Assembly (NCBI GenBank): GCA_030645955.1
Contig: JAUSMR010000041.1
Coordinates: forward strand, 1-12,000
DNA from: Gallionella sp.
GTDB lineage: Bacteria > Pseudomonadota > Gammaproteobacteria > Burkholderiales > Gallionellaceae
DNA: 12,000 bases
Reading direction: 5' to 3'
Shown: piece by piece, positions 1 through 6,173 of the stretch
Layout of the letters: every line of letters begins with the position of its first letter
How positions within the stretch are numbered: position 1 is the first letter of the stretch
Translations under genes and position numbers: made by a program
Notes under the pieces: model-generated
The model's input: only the letters and a program-made list of their open reading frames with translations
Told to the model about the DNA's origin: nothing
Database searches by the model: none

Positions 1-429
1 CGTTCCCTGTTCCCAAACGCGCACAATGCAAGGGTCGCGACGGTGACTGAGTTCGACGTTCGGCAACTCCCGCGTCTGGCGAAAATTCCTGAGGTCGAAG
101 CTGCATGTGCCTTGCCGCGGAATATTGACTCTCGCCTCGAATGCACGGACCTTGGCTGCGTCGACCGCTAGCCTCAACGTCCCGTTGTAGCCTGTTTCGT
201 CGCGGAAGTTGCACTCGGCGCTAACGTTCAGCGGTCGCGTGGCAATTGGCCCCGGTTTCTTTGGCTTCTCGGTTTGTCTTGGCGCTGTGGGTGCAGGCGC
301 AATCGGCGGCTTCGCCTCGGTCGCCGCCGGACTGGATGCTTCAGGTAACTTTTCGGGATTGGCGCAGGCGCCGAGAAATAGCACGGCAATGATCAGGCCG
401 ATGTTTGATCGTAACGGGGCGCCGTGCAT
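1..429 (-). CDS. Putative lipoprotein, partial (3' end beyond left edge)
   Basis: The minus strand is open from an ATG at 429 to base 1, giving 143 codons without a stop; the C-terminus lies outside the window. The first 22 residues form a lipoprotein signal peptide: a short basic start, a hydrophobic core (GLIIAVLFLGAC) and a lipobox LGAC with Cys22 as the predicted acylated residue. A Pro/Ala/Lys-rich linker follows (about residues 24-60), then a globular part with Cys residues in contexts such as AECNFRDETGY and GTCSFDLRNF. It probably sits in the outer membrane facing the periplasm; function unknown. An AAGG motif lies about 10 bases upstream of the ATG. It starts only 23 bases outside the left att repeat, so I read it as host DNA flanking the prophage. 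It also lies 16 bases downstream of the phage repressor gene on the same strand, so read-through expression is possible. Confidence 0.8.
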   Translation of the reverse strand, partial: MHGAPLRSNIGLIIAVLFLGACANPEKLPEASSPAATEAKPPIAPAPTAPRQTEKPKKPGPIATRPLNVSAECNFRDETGYNGTLRLAVDAAKVRAFEARVNIPRQGTCSFDLRNFRQTRELPNVELSHRRDPCIVRVWEQGT

Positions 430-445
430 CACTTGTCACGCCTTA

Positions 446-868
446 TTAGTAGACATAATGCCAATTAAATGCCTCGCTATTCGAGGCGGGGAGGGCGTTT
501 CCAGCGATTGATGACACCTTAATAGTGTCATTGGCCTGCGCGTCGGTGGGGGCAAGTGTCCCGATCATCGCAGATGTTGCAATCGCAATTGTCCACGCTG
601 CTGCCTTCCTCGGCAGCGCCAGGACAAAAGGGGCTAAATAGGCTCTTTTCTCTGGATTCTTTTCCGTCACCAGGGCGCTGGCGGCGATCACCGTCCAGCG
701 ATCTACGCCGATGATCTCGGCGAGCTTCCCGCAAGCAACCTCAGGCAGGCCGCGCCTTCCGGCTTTGGCGTCGGTGAGGTTGTTTCTTGGCATACCGAGC
801 ATTTTTGCTAATTCGGTTTGGTCGCCGGTGATCTTGGCGGCGTTTTCGATCATCTCGCGTAATTCCAT
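446..868 (-). CDS. HTH repressor with C-terminal membrane segment (probable phage immunity repressor)
   Basis: This 140-aa protein has a Cro/C1-like helix-turn-helix at about residues 17-50 (TELAKMLGMPRNNLTDAKAGRRGLP), followed by a basic stretch and a hydrophobic segment at about 88-107 (AAAWTIAIATSAMIGTLAP). A small HTH protein with a membrane-like tail resembles DUF3693-type regulators that I recall from inoviruses; that family label is from memory. I chose ATG 868 because AGGA lies 8 bases upstream; the in-frame GTG at 895 lacks a good ribosome binding site and overlaps an operator-like palindrome. It is divergent from the replication genes, with a palindrome-rich control region between them, as expected of a lysogeny repressor. 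Its last codons (NWHYVY, stop) fall in the left dif-like site, so integration should change its C-terminus. Confidence 0.75.
   Translation of the reverse strand: MELREMIENAAKITGDQTELAKMLGMPRNNLTDAKAGRRGLPEVACGKLAEIIGVDRWTVIAASALVTEKNPEKRAYLAPFVLALPRKAAAWTIAIATSAMIGTLAPTDAQANDTIKVSSIAGNALPASNSEAFNWHYVY
448..475. other. Left attachment site (dif-like, degenerate)
   Basis: The plus strand reads AGTAGACATAA, TGCCAA, TTAAATGCCTC. The central 15 bp (453-467, ACATAATGCCAATTA) is identical to 11860-11874. One arm (CATAA) keeps the Xer-arm core; the other (TTAAATGCC) is poor, as in hybrid phage/chromosome junctions made by XerCD. The site overlaps the 3' end of the repressor gene. The repeat and its spacing are seen directly; the att role is inferred. 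Confidence 0.7.
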
Positions 869-893
869 GTTCCTGGTCCTTGGTGTTGACTTC

Positions 894-953
894 ACCCTAT
901 TTTGAGTGATAGGGTTTGCGTCACTCGGATTTGGGTTATCTCGAATTTGAGTG
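894..953. promoter_or_regulatory. Operator cluster in the divergent control region
   Basis: The 145 bp between the repressor (start 868) and the first rightward gene (1013) contain a perfect 7-bp inverted repeat ACCCTAT/ATAGGGT (894-900 and 909-915, 8-base spacer). They also contain three copies of a GAGTG half-site: TTTGAGTG at 901-908, TCACTCGGA in inverse orientation at 921-929, and TTTGAGTG at 946-953. GAGTGA (904-909) and TCACTC (921-926) form a further inverted pair. This is the layout of a repressor-controlled genetic switch. Exact promoters in either direction are not convincing by eye. Confidence 0.55.
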
Positions 954-1012
954 TTCGCCGCCTTTGTAACCCACGAAGGCGCCGGAAGTCAACCGAGAGC
1001 AAAGGCTGAAAT

Positions 1013-1273
1013 ATGACAGCTAGACCTGGGTTTCTGATTGAACGTAGTGCGCCGCTCCTGACCGTGCTTGTTTTCCGACCCTCGACGGGTTGCCGTCAAT
1101 ACCCGTTTGCCACAATCCAGGACCTCGAGGACTGGACCGCGCGCATGCCTCAACGGGGCGAACAGTTGCGGGTGCAGCTGTGGGCGGATCGCTTGAAAGT
1201 GGCGGAAGGGGTATTGCCTGGCGCATTGGCGGTGGCGTTCGCCCGTGAAATGCTGATAGAGCAGGCCGCGTGA
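1013..1273 (+). CDS. Small protein of unknown function (86 aa)
   Basis: The ORF starts at ATG 1013 with AAAGG about 7 bases upstream and is the first gene rightward from the operator region. The product has 86 residues with no signal peptide or clear membrane helix. Its middle contains QYPFATIQDLEDWTARMPQ, and the C-terminal half (KVAEGVLPGALAVAFAREMLIEQ) looks amphipathic and helical. I do not recognise a family. Its position between the immunity control region and the replication genes suggests an early-expressed accessory or regulatory role. Its TGA overlaps the next ATG (TGATG at 1271-1275), which implies translational coupling. Confidence 0.6.
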   Translation: MTARPGFLIERSAPLLTVLVFRPSTGCRQYPFATIQDLEDWTARMPQRGEQLRVQLWADRLKVAEGVLPGALAVAFAREMLIEQAA

Positions 1274-1617
1274 TGTCTCGCGTCCCAAGTGTCACCGGCA
1301 CGATTTGGCAAGGCCTGGAACCCGATGAACGCCCTGACCAGGGCGTATCGCCGTTGCCTTTCTTATCCCTGAGTGAATTGCAGGCCTTTTCTCGTCGGGC
1401 ATGGTCGCAGGTTCACGCAAGCATGCCGGTCGCCGCCAGCCTGCCCGCGCTCAGCGCCGCAGGCGCGAGCAGGGGCAGGCTGGCGGCGACCGCTGCACTG
1501 CAACAAACCGGCGAAAAATCCACCGGTTTTGACCTTGGCTTTTCTGATCTGCGGCGGTGTAGCACCGCAGATCAGTCCCGTTTACGGGATTGTGGGGACT
1601 TTTTCAATGGGCATTGA
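1273..1617 (+). CDS. Unknown protein (114 aa), C-terminal half overlaps the hairpin cluster
   Basis: ATG 1273 shares its A with the stop of the preceding gene, so the two are probably translated together. The first 50 residues (SVTGTIWQGLEPDERPDQG... LSLSELQAFSRRAW) look like an ordinary protein. The second half is encoded by the strong hairpins at 1427-1589 and is rich in Ala, Gly and Arg, as expected when a coding frame runs across structured DNA. The ORF ends at 1617, overlapping the Rep start (1607) by 11 bases. No family recognised. The start and N-terminus are plausible; whether the C-terminus is selected as protein is doubtful. Confidence 0.45.
   Translation: MSRVPSVTGTIWQGLEPDERPDQGVSPLPFLSLSELQAFSRRAWSQVHASMPVAASLPALSAAGASRGRLAATAALQQTGEKSTGFDLGFSDLRRCSTADQSRLRDCGDFFNGH
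1427..1589. other. Tandem hairpin cluster: candidate replication origin / packaging signal
   Basis: Four hairpins lie in 163 bases just upstream of rep. First, 1427-1452 pairs with 1467-1492 (24 of 26 positions, one 2-base internal loop), and its apex is itself a GCGCC-GCA-GGCGC hairpin (1454-1466). Second, AAACCGG 1505-1511 pairs with CCGGTTT 1523-1529. Third, CTGATCTGCGG 1544-1554 pairs perfectly with 1565-1575. Fourth, TCCCGT 1576-1581 pairs with ACGGGA 1584-1589. In Ff phages the origins and packaging signal are hairpins in the intergenic region before gene II, so position and structure fit. No nick site is identified. Confidence 0.6.
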
Positions 1618-2887
1618 TACGGTGAAACTTCGCTCTCCTACGATTGATGAAAGTCTGGCCGCTTACCTCTATAACCAGTCGATTCTAAAAACAGGTGTCG
1701 ATTTATCGACAGGTGAAGAGTTGTACGCAATCACCAATGGCCAGCTCGAGGGGTCGTGGGATTCCCGCATCAGCTTCAACGTGATGCGGAAAGATTGGGT
1801 GTCCGGTCCGACAGGTCGGACAGAGCAAGTGGACTGTGATCCTTATATCCTGGTCGAAACCTCGCTGCATAAAGTCTTCTTTGGTCAAAACGTGTTCGGA
1901 CTGGTGGAAGACTTTCAGGAAATGTGTCGGTTGTTTATCGACATCCTGGGCGAGCTGTTCGATCTCGACGTGGACAAGTTTGGCGACAAGCAGCATGTGC
2001 TTCCGTCGGCCTCGCGTTGGCAAGTGCGCCGTGTTGATTGGGCGGAAGTCTATCGACTGACGCCACCGGCGATTGGGGAATTCTTCAGGGGAATCTCGCA
2101 CTGCAAATTTCCGCGTCGCTCAAAAAACTCCGCGAAATACGGTGAGAACTCTGTGCACTTTCCCGGTTCACATACCACCTTGCGGATTTATCACAAAGGC
2201 CCGGAATTCAAAGCGCATGAAATCGCCAGGGTGCGCCGGGCGTTGACGTTCTATTACTTGAAACAGCGCGGCGAGCTGCTGCAGGTTAATGATTGGTTTC
2301 GAGGGCAAGAGGGCGGCGGTGCGGGTAATGGAAATGTGGCCCCGGTAGTCGAAAAGAAAGTCAAGGCAATGCAGCGGCTTGCGGATAACCGGTTACGTGC
2401 GGAAGTTCAGATCAATGCGGAGAAGCTGGCGTATGACTTTGGTCATTATCCTTTGGTGTCTGAAATTACGGATGAGTATCTAAAAAAAGTGCATGACGAT
2501 GATGTGTTCAAACTATTGCGGGAAGGAAAAAATGAAATGGAAACGGTGCGTACTCATGATCAGGTCAAAGGGCGCTTGAATGCGGTCTATGGCAAACGTG
2601 CGGCGAATGGTCTTTTTTCCTTCTGGTTGCAGATGGCGACACGAGGCGAAAGCGTGATGCGCGACGAAGTGAGCCGCAGCCGCTTCTATGTCAATCGCAA
2701 GAAGTTGGTGGAAGCAGGGGTTTCCTGGTTGGCCTCGAATGTGATCATCATCGCCAACGATGCGGCATTGCCGCGCGACTTCAGCCCGATGCGCAGTAAT
2801 GCGCGGCTGTGTCGCACGCCGGTCTCGAGCAATTCGTTGTTCAACCATTGCCCCGTCGAATGGGGTCATTTACGGGCTGCGGCCTAG
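1607..2887 (+). CDS. Phage replication initiator (gene II/X type)
   Basis: This 426-aa protein is the likely rolling-circle initiator that nicks the double-stranded phage DNA at the plus-strand origin. Recognisable gene II/X-type stretches are RRVDWAEVYRL (about 141-151), KYGENSVHFPG (177-187), RIYHKGPEFKAH (193-204) and a C-terminal ALPRDFSPMRSN segment. The frame is open from 1373, but I choose ATG 1607: GGGGA lies 8 bases upstream, the protein then begins like a family member (MGIDTVKL), and the upstream part would be encoded by the hairpin cluster. The SSB gene follows after 15 bases, as in inovirus replication modules. The catalytic tyrosine cannot be assigned by eye. Family assignment is by pattern, not by search. 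Confidence 0.85.
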   Translation: MGIDTVKLRSPTIDESLAAYLYNQSILKTGVDLSTGEELYAITNGQLEGSWDSRISFNVMRKDWVSGPTGRTEQVDCDPYILVETSLHKVFFGQNVFGLVEDFQEMCRLFIDILGELFDLDVDKFGDKQHVLPSASRWQVRRVDWAEVYRLTPPAIGEFFRGISHCKFPRRSKNSAKYGENSVHFPGSHTTLRIYHKGPEFKAHEIARVRRALTFYYLKQRGELLQVNDWFRGQEGGGAGNGNVAPVVEKKVKAMQRLADNRLRAEVQINAEKLAYDFGHYPLVSEITDEYLKKVHDDDVFKLLREGKNEMETVRTHDQVKGRLNAVYGKRAANGLFSFWLQMATRGESVMRDEVSRSRFYVNRKKLVEAGVSWLASNVIIIANDAALPRDFSPMRSNARLCRTPVSSNSLFNHCPVEWGHLRAAA

Positions 2888-2902
2888 AAGGAGTAAAGCA
2901 CC

Positions 2903-3238
2903 ATGAATGCAGAAGTGAAAGCCATTGCAGGAAAAGAAAAGACGTTCCCGGTCGCGATCAATCAAGGGGTCATTTCGGGCCGACTTGGTCCGCGTCGCAC
3001 GATGGCGCTGAAAGAAGGCAAGCGCTTTTTGCAGTTGTGCATGACCCCGGCGCCGGATCCGTACAGCATGCCGTCTGTTGTTGAACTCAAGTCCATTGCG
3101 GCGTTGGGCAACGAGGGCGATGACTGGTCCGGATCGGTGCGCATCGGTGGCTACCCGAACAACTTCAATGTGACTGACAAGGACGGCGTGATTACCTCGG
3201 TGCGTTCGGCGCGTGTGGTCCTGGAAGTGGCCGAGTAG
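2903..3238 (+). CDS. Single-stranded DNA-binding protein (gene V-like)
   Basis: A 111-aa protein follows rep with an excellent ribosome binding site (AAGGAG, 8-9 bases before ATG 2903). Size, position between rep and the coat genes, and a beta-rich composition (QGVISGRLGPRRTMALKEGKR, then GGYPNNFNVTDKDGVITSV) fit the inovirus SSB. This protein coats newly made plus strands, prevents their conversion to duplex and delivers them to the assembly complex. No signal peptide, so it acts in the cytoplasm. It is probably co-transcribed with rep and ends before a strong terminator hairpin. The family call rests on context and general features; no motif is uniquely diagnostic. Confidence 0.75.
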   Translation: MNAEVKAIAGKEKTFPVAINQGVISGRLGPRRTMALKEGKRFLQLCMTPAPDPYSMPSVVELKSIAALGNEGDDWSGSVRIGGYPNNFNVTDKDGVITSVRSARVVLEVAE

Positions 3239-3270
3239 TCGAATGCCTAACGGTTACGTTGGTTGACTTA

Positions 3271-3321
3271 CCCGGAATCCCGCGCGGTACAGGCCCCCGG
3301 CGCGCGATTCCGGGCGCTTTT
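3271..3321 (+). terminator. Terminator after the rep-ssb transcript
   Basis: CCCGGAATCCCGCGC (3271-3285) pairs with 3300-3314 at 14 of 15 positions with a 14-base loop, followed by GCTTTT. It sits 32 bases after the SSB stop and directly before the candidate virion-operon promoter, so it separates early replication from structural expression. The U-tract is short, so termination may be partial. Part of this sequence recurs at 6194-6215. Confidence 0.6.
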
Positions 3322-3347
3322 GACTTTCGCATGCGAACGACAATGAG
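3320..3347 (+). promoter_or_regulatory. Candidate virion-operon promoter with ParB-like palindrome
   Basis: TTGACT (3320-3325) is a near-consensus -35. TTTCGCATGCGAAC (3325-3338) follows immediately; its inner 12 bases are a perfect palindrome and lie in the -35/-10 spacer. The -10 is weak (AATGAG, 3342-3347). The same palindrome occurs at 9441 and 10590. A protein bound here should block polymerase, so this is a good operator candidate for the KorB/ParB-like protein at 9690-10625. Confidence 0.55.
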
Positions 3348-3356
3348 GGAAGAATT

Positions 3357-3416
3357 ATGTTGAGAGACATGCGGTATTGGGTAGCTTCCGCTGTCGCGGT
3401 GGGGGCGGTGCCGTGA
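3357..3416 (+). CDS. Very small hydrophobic peptide (19 aa)
   Basis: ATG 3357 is preceded by GAGGGAAG at good distance and starts a 19-codon ORF, MLRDMRYWVASAVAVGAVP. Its TGA (3414-3416) overlaps the GTG start of the next gene (3413-3415), so translation is probably coupled. It is the first reading frame after the virion promoter. Ff phages have tiny hydrophobic coat proteins (pVII, pIX of 32-33 aa) at this position, but 19 residues is short, so a leader peptide that sets translation of the next gene is equally likely. Confidence 0.45.
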   Translation: MLRDMRYWVASAVAVGAVP

Positions 3417-3907
3417 AACTCCGGTCGCTGGCGCTTGGGGTGCTGTTGTGGTGTTGGATCGGGCACGCCATGGCGGTCGACGTCAACATGGGTATCTGGC
3501 AATTGAACACGCAGGCGTCTTCGGCGTGCGAGGCTGGCAAGTTGGCGGGCGTGTGTATTCCTTATGCCGCGCAAAATACCTATTGCTGGGACGAAGGCGA
3601 CGGCAATTATTATTGTTACTACTACGGCGCTTGTCCGTCCGGGCAGGTGTACGACGGTGTTGGCCATTGTGGGGCTCCTGGGTCTGGTCCGCCTCCAGTT
3701 GTTGCGTTGGTTTGCATACCGGCTGGGCGCACAGTCGATCCGTGCCCGAGTGGCTACGCACCGAATCAGATCAATATCGAGAGCGCGACCTCGATCGATG
3801 CCTATTCGTCCGCCTATGAAAAGCTGCCTCTGCAAGATATCGCGTTTGCAATCGGCATCACCTTATCGGGGCTGCTCGGGATATTGACCGGGGTGAAACT
3901 CACATGA
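3413..3907 (+). CDS. Secreted cysteine-rich membrane-anchored protein, probable virion protein
   Basis: The 164-aa product starts at GTG 3413 (GGGGG upstream, coupled to the preceding stop). It has a signal peptide, MKLRSLALGVLLWCWIGHAMA, with likely cleavage before VDVN. A periplasmic domain follows with eight cysteines (39, 48, 58, 68, 74, 86, 101, 111) and an aromatic cluster YYCYYYGAC. A C-terminal membrane helix lies at about 143-160 (IAFAIGITLSGLLGILTG). Being secreted, disulfide-rich and tail-anchored, and lying between SSB and the major coat gene, it is probably incorporated in or needed for the virion, perhaps at one tip. I do not recognise a family. Its stop overlaps the next start (ATGA, 3904-3907). 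Translation could instead start at 3377, but that removes the N-terminal signal pattern. Confidence 0.7.
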   Translation: MKLRSLALGVLLWCWIGHAMAVDVNMGIWQLNTQASSACEAGKLAGVCIPYAAQNTYCWDEGDGNYYCYYYGACPSGQVYDGVGHCGAPGSGPPPVVALVCIPAGRTVDPCPSGYAPNQINIESATSIDAYSSAYEKLPLQDIAFAIGITLSGLLGILTGVKLT

Positions 3908-4032
3908 CGCTGATAGCGGCCATGATGCAGGCGTTTCTGGCGGCTTACATGATCGGCCTGGGTGTTGGTGTCGTTACGATTTCATTGGTGCGGCTGGTGA
4001 AGTGGATTACCGGGCCGGGGAATATTGAATAG
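3904..4032 (+). CDS. Small hydrophobic virion protein (pVII/pIX-like, 42 aa)
   Basis: ATG 3904 overlaps the stop of the preceding gene (ATGA) and opens a 42-codon frame ending at TAG 4030-4032. The peptide has one long hydrophobic helix (about residues 8-28: MQAFLAAYMIGLGVGVVTISL) followed by a basic amphipathic end, LVRLVKWITGPGNIE. Size, hydrophobicity and position just before the major coat gene match the tip proteins pVII and pIX of Ff phages, which start assembly and contact the packaging signal. Sequence identity to those was not tested. The start/stop overlap and continuous hydrophobic design argue for a real gene despite its length. Confidence 0.7.
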   Translation: MTLIAAMMQAFLAAYMIGLGVGVVTISLVRLVKWITGPGNIE

Positions 4033-4037
4033 ATTTC

Positions 4038-4089
4038 GCGGCATTTGCCGCAAAACACCTGCAGGGGTTCGGGTCCGCGCCTGCAAGTG
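4038..4089 (+). other. Hairpins upstream of the major coat gene
   Basis: GCGGCA (4038-4043) pairs with TGCCGC (4046-4051). CACCTGCAGG (4056-4065) pairs with CCTGCAAGTG (4080-4089) with one mismatch. They lie between the 42-aa gene and the coat gene. RNA structures at this place can protect or process the abundant coat mRNA; that role is inferred. Confidence 0.4.
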
Positions 4090-4119
4090 CCTAATGTGTG
4101 GCCCGTGGGAGTTCGCGTC

Positions 4120-4368
4120 ATGAAAAAGTTTTTGGTTTCGCTGCTGTTCTGTCTTGTTGGGCTGATGGGCCTGTCGGAAGTGGCCCTTGCGGCGTCCGTT
4201 CTCGATGCCGGTACGACGACGGCCATCTCAGGCGGCTTTACGGACCTGAAGGACACCATTCTCGCGCTGTTGACGGTGGCCTGGCCGTTCCTCATCTCGG
4301 TGCCGGTGATCATGATGGCGCCGCGCATCGTCAAGGGGCTGGTCAAGTCCATCGGTAGCTCGAAGTAA
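4120..4368 (+). CDS. Major coat protein precursor (gene VIII-like)
   Basis: The 82-aa precursor has a classic signal peptide (MKKFLVSLLFCLVGLMGLSEVALA, about 24 residues) ending in an ALA motif. The mature protein is about 58 aa: a short N-terminal part (ASVLDAGTTTAISGGFTDLKDT), one membrane helix (about ILALLTVAWPFLISVPVIMM) and a basic C-terminus (APRIVKGLVKSIGSSK) that would contact the packaged DNA. This is the architecture of filamentous phage pVIII-type subunits, which wait in the inner membrane before assembly around ssDNA. Start ATG 4120 is supported by GGGAG 8 bases upstream and by the signal peptide; the upstream extension to 4045 is not. A hairpin follows at 4376-4393. Confidence 0.88.
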   Translation: MKKFLVSLLFCLVGLMGLSEVALAASVLDAGTTTAISGGFTDLKDTILALLTVAWPFLISVPVIMMAPRIVKGLVKSIGSSK

Positions 4369-4375
4369 AGCAACG

Positions 4376-4393
4376 GCTGCCGGGCCGGCCAGC
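4376..4393 (+). terminator. Possible attenuating hairpin after the coat gene
   Basis: GCTG CCG pairs with CGG(C)CAGC within 18 bases right after the coat stop, with a short loop and one bulge. No good U-tract follows, so only partial termination or mRNA 3'-end stabilisation is likely. Ff phages have a terminator at this place to favour pVIII expression. A second small hairpin, GGCAT/ATGCC, lies at 4413-4427 before the gene III-like start. Confidence 0.35.
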
Positions 4394-4444
4394 TTAAAGG
4401 GTTGGTTGGCTTGGCATCTGATATGCCGATAGAGTGGGGGTGTC

Positions 4445-5851
4445 GTGCGGTCGAGAATAGTCATCTGGTTTTGTGTCGCTTTGCTGGTGGTCGGTGGCAG
4501 CTGCTACACCTGGCGCGCCGCGAACGCAAATCCGGTGTTTCTGCCCTTGATTATCGGGGTGCTGTTTTCCGGCGTGATGGGTGTCGGTACGGCCATTGAA
4601 ATGTACGACGATGCGCCCGTGCCGGCAGCAGCGGTCGGCGCAACAGCGTTGTCTGTAACGATTGTAAATCCGGCGGATTCGGGTGCGGCGTCGGGTGCGG
4701 TGCGGATTCCAACGACGGCGAGCGCGGATTCAGCAGCGGCGGTGCCTGCGCCAAGTGGCGCTCCTGCGACTGTAACTATGACAATTATGTATCAGACCTC
4801 TGGCAATCCACCCGGGCCTCTCGCTGCAAGTGAAGTATTGGCTTGCTCGGCTTATGCGAGTAGTGTTGGTGGTAGCGGTACTGTGACGAGTCCGGGGAAT
4901 TGTCATGTCTCGATTCCTCCATCAAATGAGTTTGACGTAGGCATAGCGAATAGCGGGAGTTGTCCTGTAGGTTACTCAAGTATTGGTAACGGTCAGTGTG
5001 GATTGACGAACGCTCGTGCGGTCATTCTTGATGGCAAACAAGATTTGACTCGTAGCGGCACAACGCTTGCAAAAATTGCCGGTGATGATCAGGGGGCGGT
5101 GAATGCGGTGTTGTCGACGGTGTACCTGAGCAACGATTCTGCCGACGTGTCGGGCATATCGGTCAGCGGTCAGCCGCGCATGGTCAGAACGACGGCTCTA
5201 GCGTCGGGTGGCTCGGAGGTAACGCAGATCACTCAAAAAACCGATGGGGCCGGGACGACGTATCTGGAAAAGCGATCGTACACGGTGGATGTTGCGGGAA
5301 AGATTGCGGGCGCGAGTCAGGCGGCGGTGTCGGGGTCGCTTGTAGCGAACAGTGGCGGGACTGGTTATACGCAAGCAGGGCCGGGCACCAGTTACACGCC
5401 GGCTGCGCCAGGTAGCGGTACGGGCGTTTCTGGCAGTGGGACGGGATCGACTGATTACGCTCGGCAAGGCGAAGCGGCGGCGGCGGCGGCCACGATAGTG
5501 AACTCGCAAAGGGCTGCAGATGGGTCTTATCCAACGAATCCGGTAAACGGAAGCTCGCTGCAGGACTCAATCACTGGGTTATGCAACGGTGTGGCGTGTG
5601 CGGAAAGTTCGGGGTTGAACCCTGGGTATAGCTGGTTTCCGTCGCTGTTTCCGTCGTCGGCGGGCGCGTGTCAGCCGCTGGAATTTCGCGGTGCGATAAA
5701 CACCGGTCCGGCGGCTGGCCTGGACAGCACTACCACGCTCGATGTCTGCTGGATGCTTGAGCTCGTGCGCGATATTCTCGGCTGGATAATCAATGTCGTT
5801 GCCATTATTTACATTTGGCGGCGTTTTACCAACATGTATAACGGGAGTTGA
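4445..5851 (+). CDS. Adsorption protein / minor coat (gene III-like)
   Basis: This 468-aa protein starts at GTG 4445 after GAGTGGGGG. It has an N-terminal hydrophobic segment (about 5-19) with possible cleavage near ANA28, and a second hydrophobic stretch (31-48). A presumed receptor-binding region follows with Cys at 134, 153, 173 and 185. Gly/Ser/Ala-rich linker sequence runs over about 296-350. The C-terminal domain has Cys at 380, 385, 409 and 435 and a terminal membrane anchor, ELVRDILGWIINVVAIIYIWRRF (about 439-461). The linkers plus the C-terminal Cys-rich domain with anchor are the hallmark of pIII-type proteins, which bind the host receptor (often a pilus) and release virions. It lies between the major coat and the pVI-like gene, as in Ff. 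The N-terminal region appears unrelated to proteins I know. Confidence 0.8.
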   Translation: MRSRIVIWFCVALLVVGGSCYTWRAANANPVFLPLIIGVLFSGVMGVGTAIEMYDDAPVPAAAVGATALSVTIVNPADSGAASGAVRIPTTASADSAAAVPAPSGAPATVTMTIMYQTSGNPPGPLAASEVLACSAYASSVGGSGTVTSPGNCHVSIPPSNEFDVGIANSGSCPVGYSSIGNGQCGLTNARAVILDGKQDLTRSGTTLAKIAGDDQGAVNAVLSTVYLSNDSADVSGISVSGQPRMVRTTALASGGSEVTQITQKTDGAGTTYLEKRSYTVDVAGKIAGASQAAVSGSLVANSGGTGYTQAGPGTSYTPAAPGSGTGVSGSGTGSTDYARQGEAAAAAATIVNSQRAADGSYPTNPVNGSSLQDSITGLCNGVACAESSGLNPGYSWFPSLFPSSAGACQPLEFRGAINTGPAAGLDSTTTLDVCWMLELVRDILGWIINVVAIIYIWRRFTNMYNGS

Positions 5852-5855
5852 TTCG

Positions 5856-6167
5856 ATGCCATTTGCGGCGCTGTTCGCGGGGTTTTATACCTGGTTGGTG
5901 TCCACCCTCGGCGCCAGGTTGGCGCTAGTGGTGTTTGCGGCGGGCACGGTTATTAGTGTCACGCTGGCGCTCACGGTCATCATCAAGGCGTTGATTGCCG
6001 GTCTGGTGGCGTCGATGTTCGTCGGTTTGCCGGCGTCGCTGGTGATGGCGATCAATGTGGTGTTGCCGCTCAATGTGTCGTACGCGATTGCGGCGATGTT
6101 GTCAGCCGATGCGGCGGTGTTTGCATGCAAATATCATCTTAATTTAGTCAAGATGATGGCGGGATAA
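5856..6167 (+). CDS. Minor coat protein (gene VI-like)
   Basis: This very hydrophobic 103-aa protein starts at ATG 5856 with GGGAG 8 bases upstream, four bases after the gene III-like stop. It has about three membrane segments (roughly 14-34, 36-57, 62-90) and the conserved-looking stretch NVVLPLNVSYAIAAMLSADAAVF near the end. It resembles pVI-like families (DUF2523/DUF5455) annotated in inoviruses; the exact family is from memory. With the adhesin it would cap the virion end and take part in release from the inner membrane. Upstream alternatives from 5793 overlap the adhesin and lack support. Confidence 0.78.
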   Translation: MPFAALFAGFYTWLVSTLGARLALVVFAAGTVISVTLALTVIIKALIAGLVASMFVGLPASLVMAINVVLPLNVSYAIAAMLSADAAVFACKYHLNLVKMMAG

Positions 6168-6173
6168 TTAGCG

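Noticed and set aside
1373..1606. N-terminal extension of the replication initiator
   Set aside because: It would be encoded by the hairpin cluster, has no family-like sequence, and a good start with ribosome binding site exists at 1607.
6120..6131. Palindrome TTTGCATGCAAA in the gVI-like gene, similar to the ParB-type sites
   Set aside because: It lacks the C/G pair that makes the other sites 14 bp and lies in the middle of coding sequence, away from any promoter. Probably chance.
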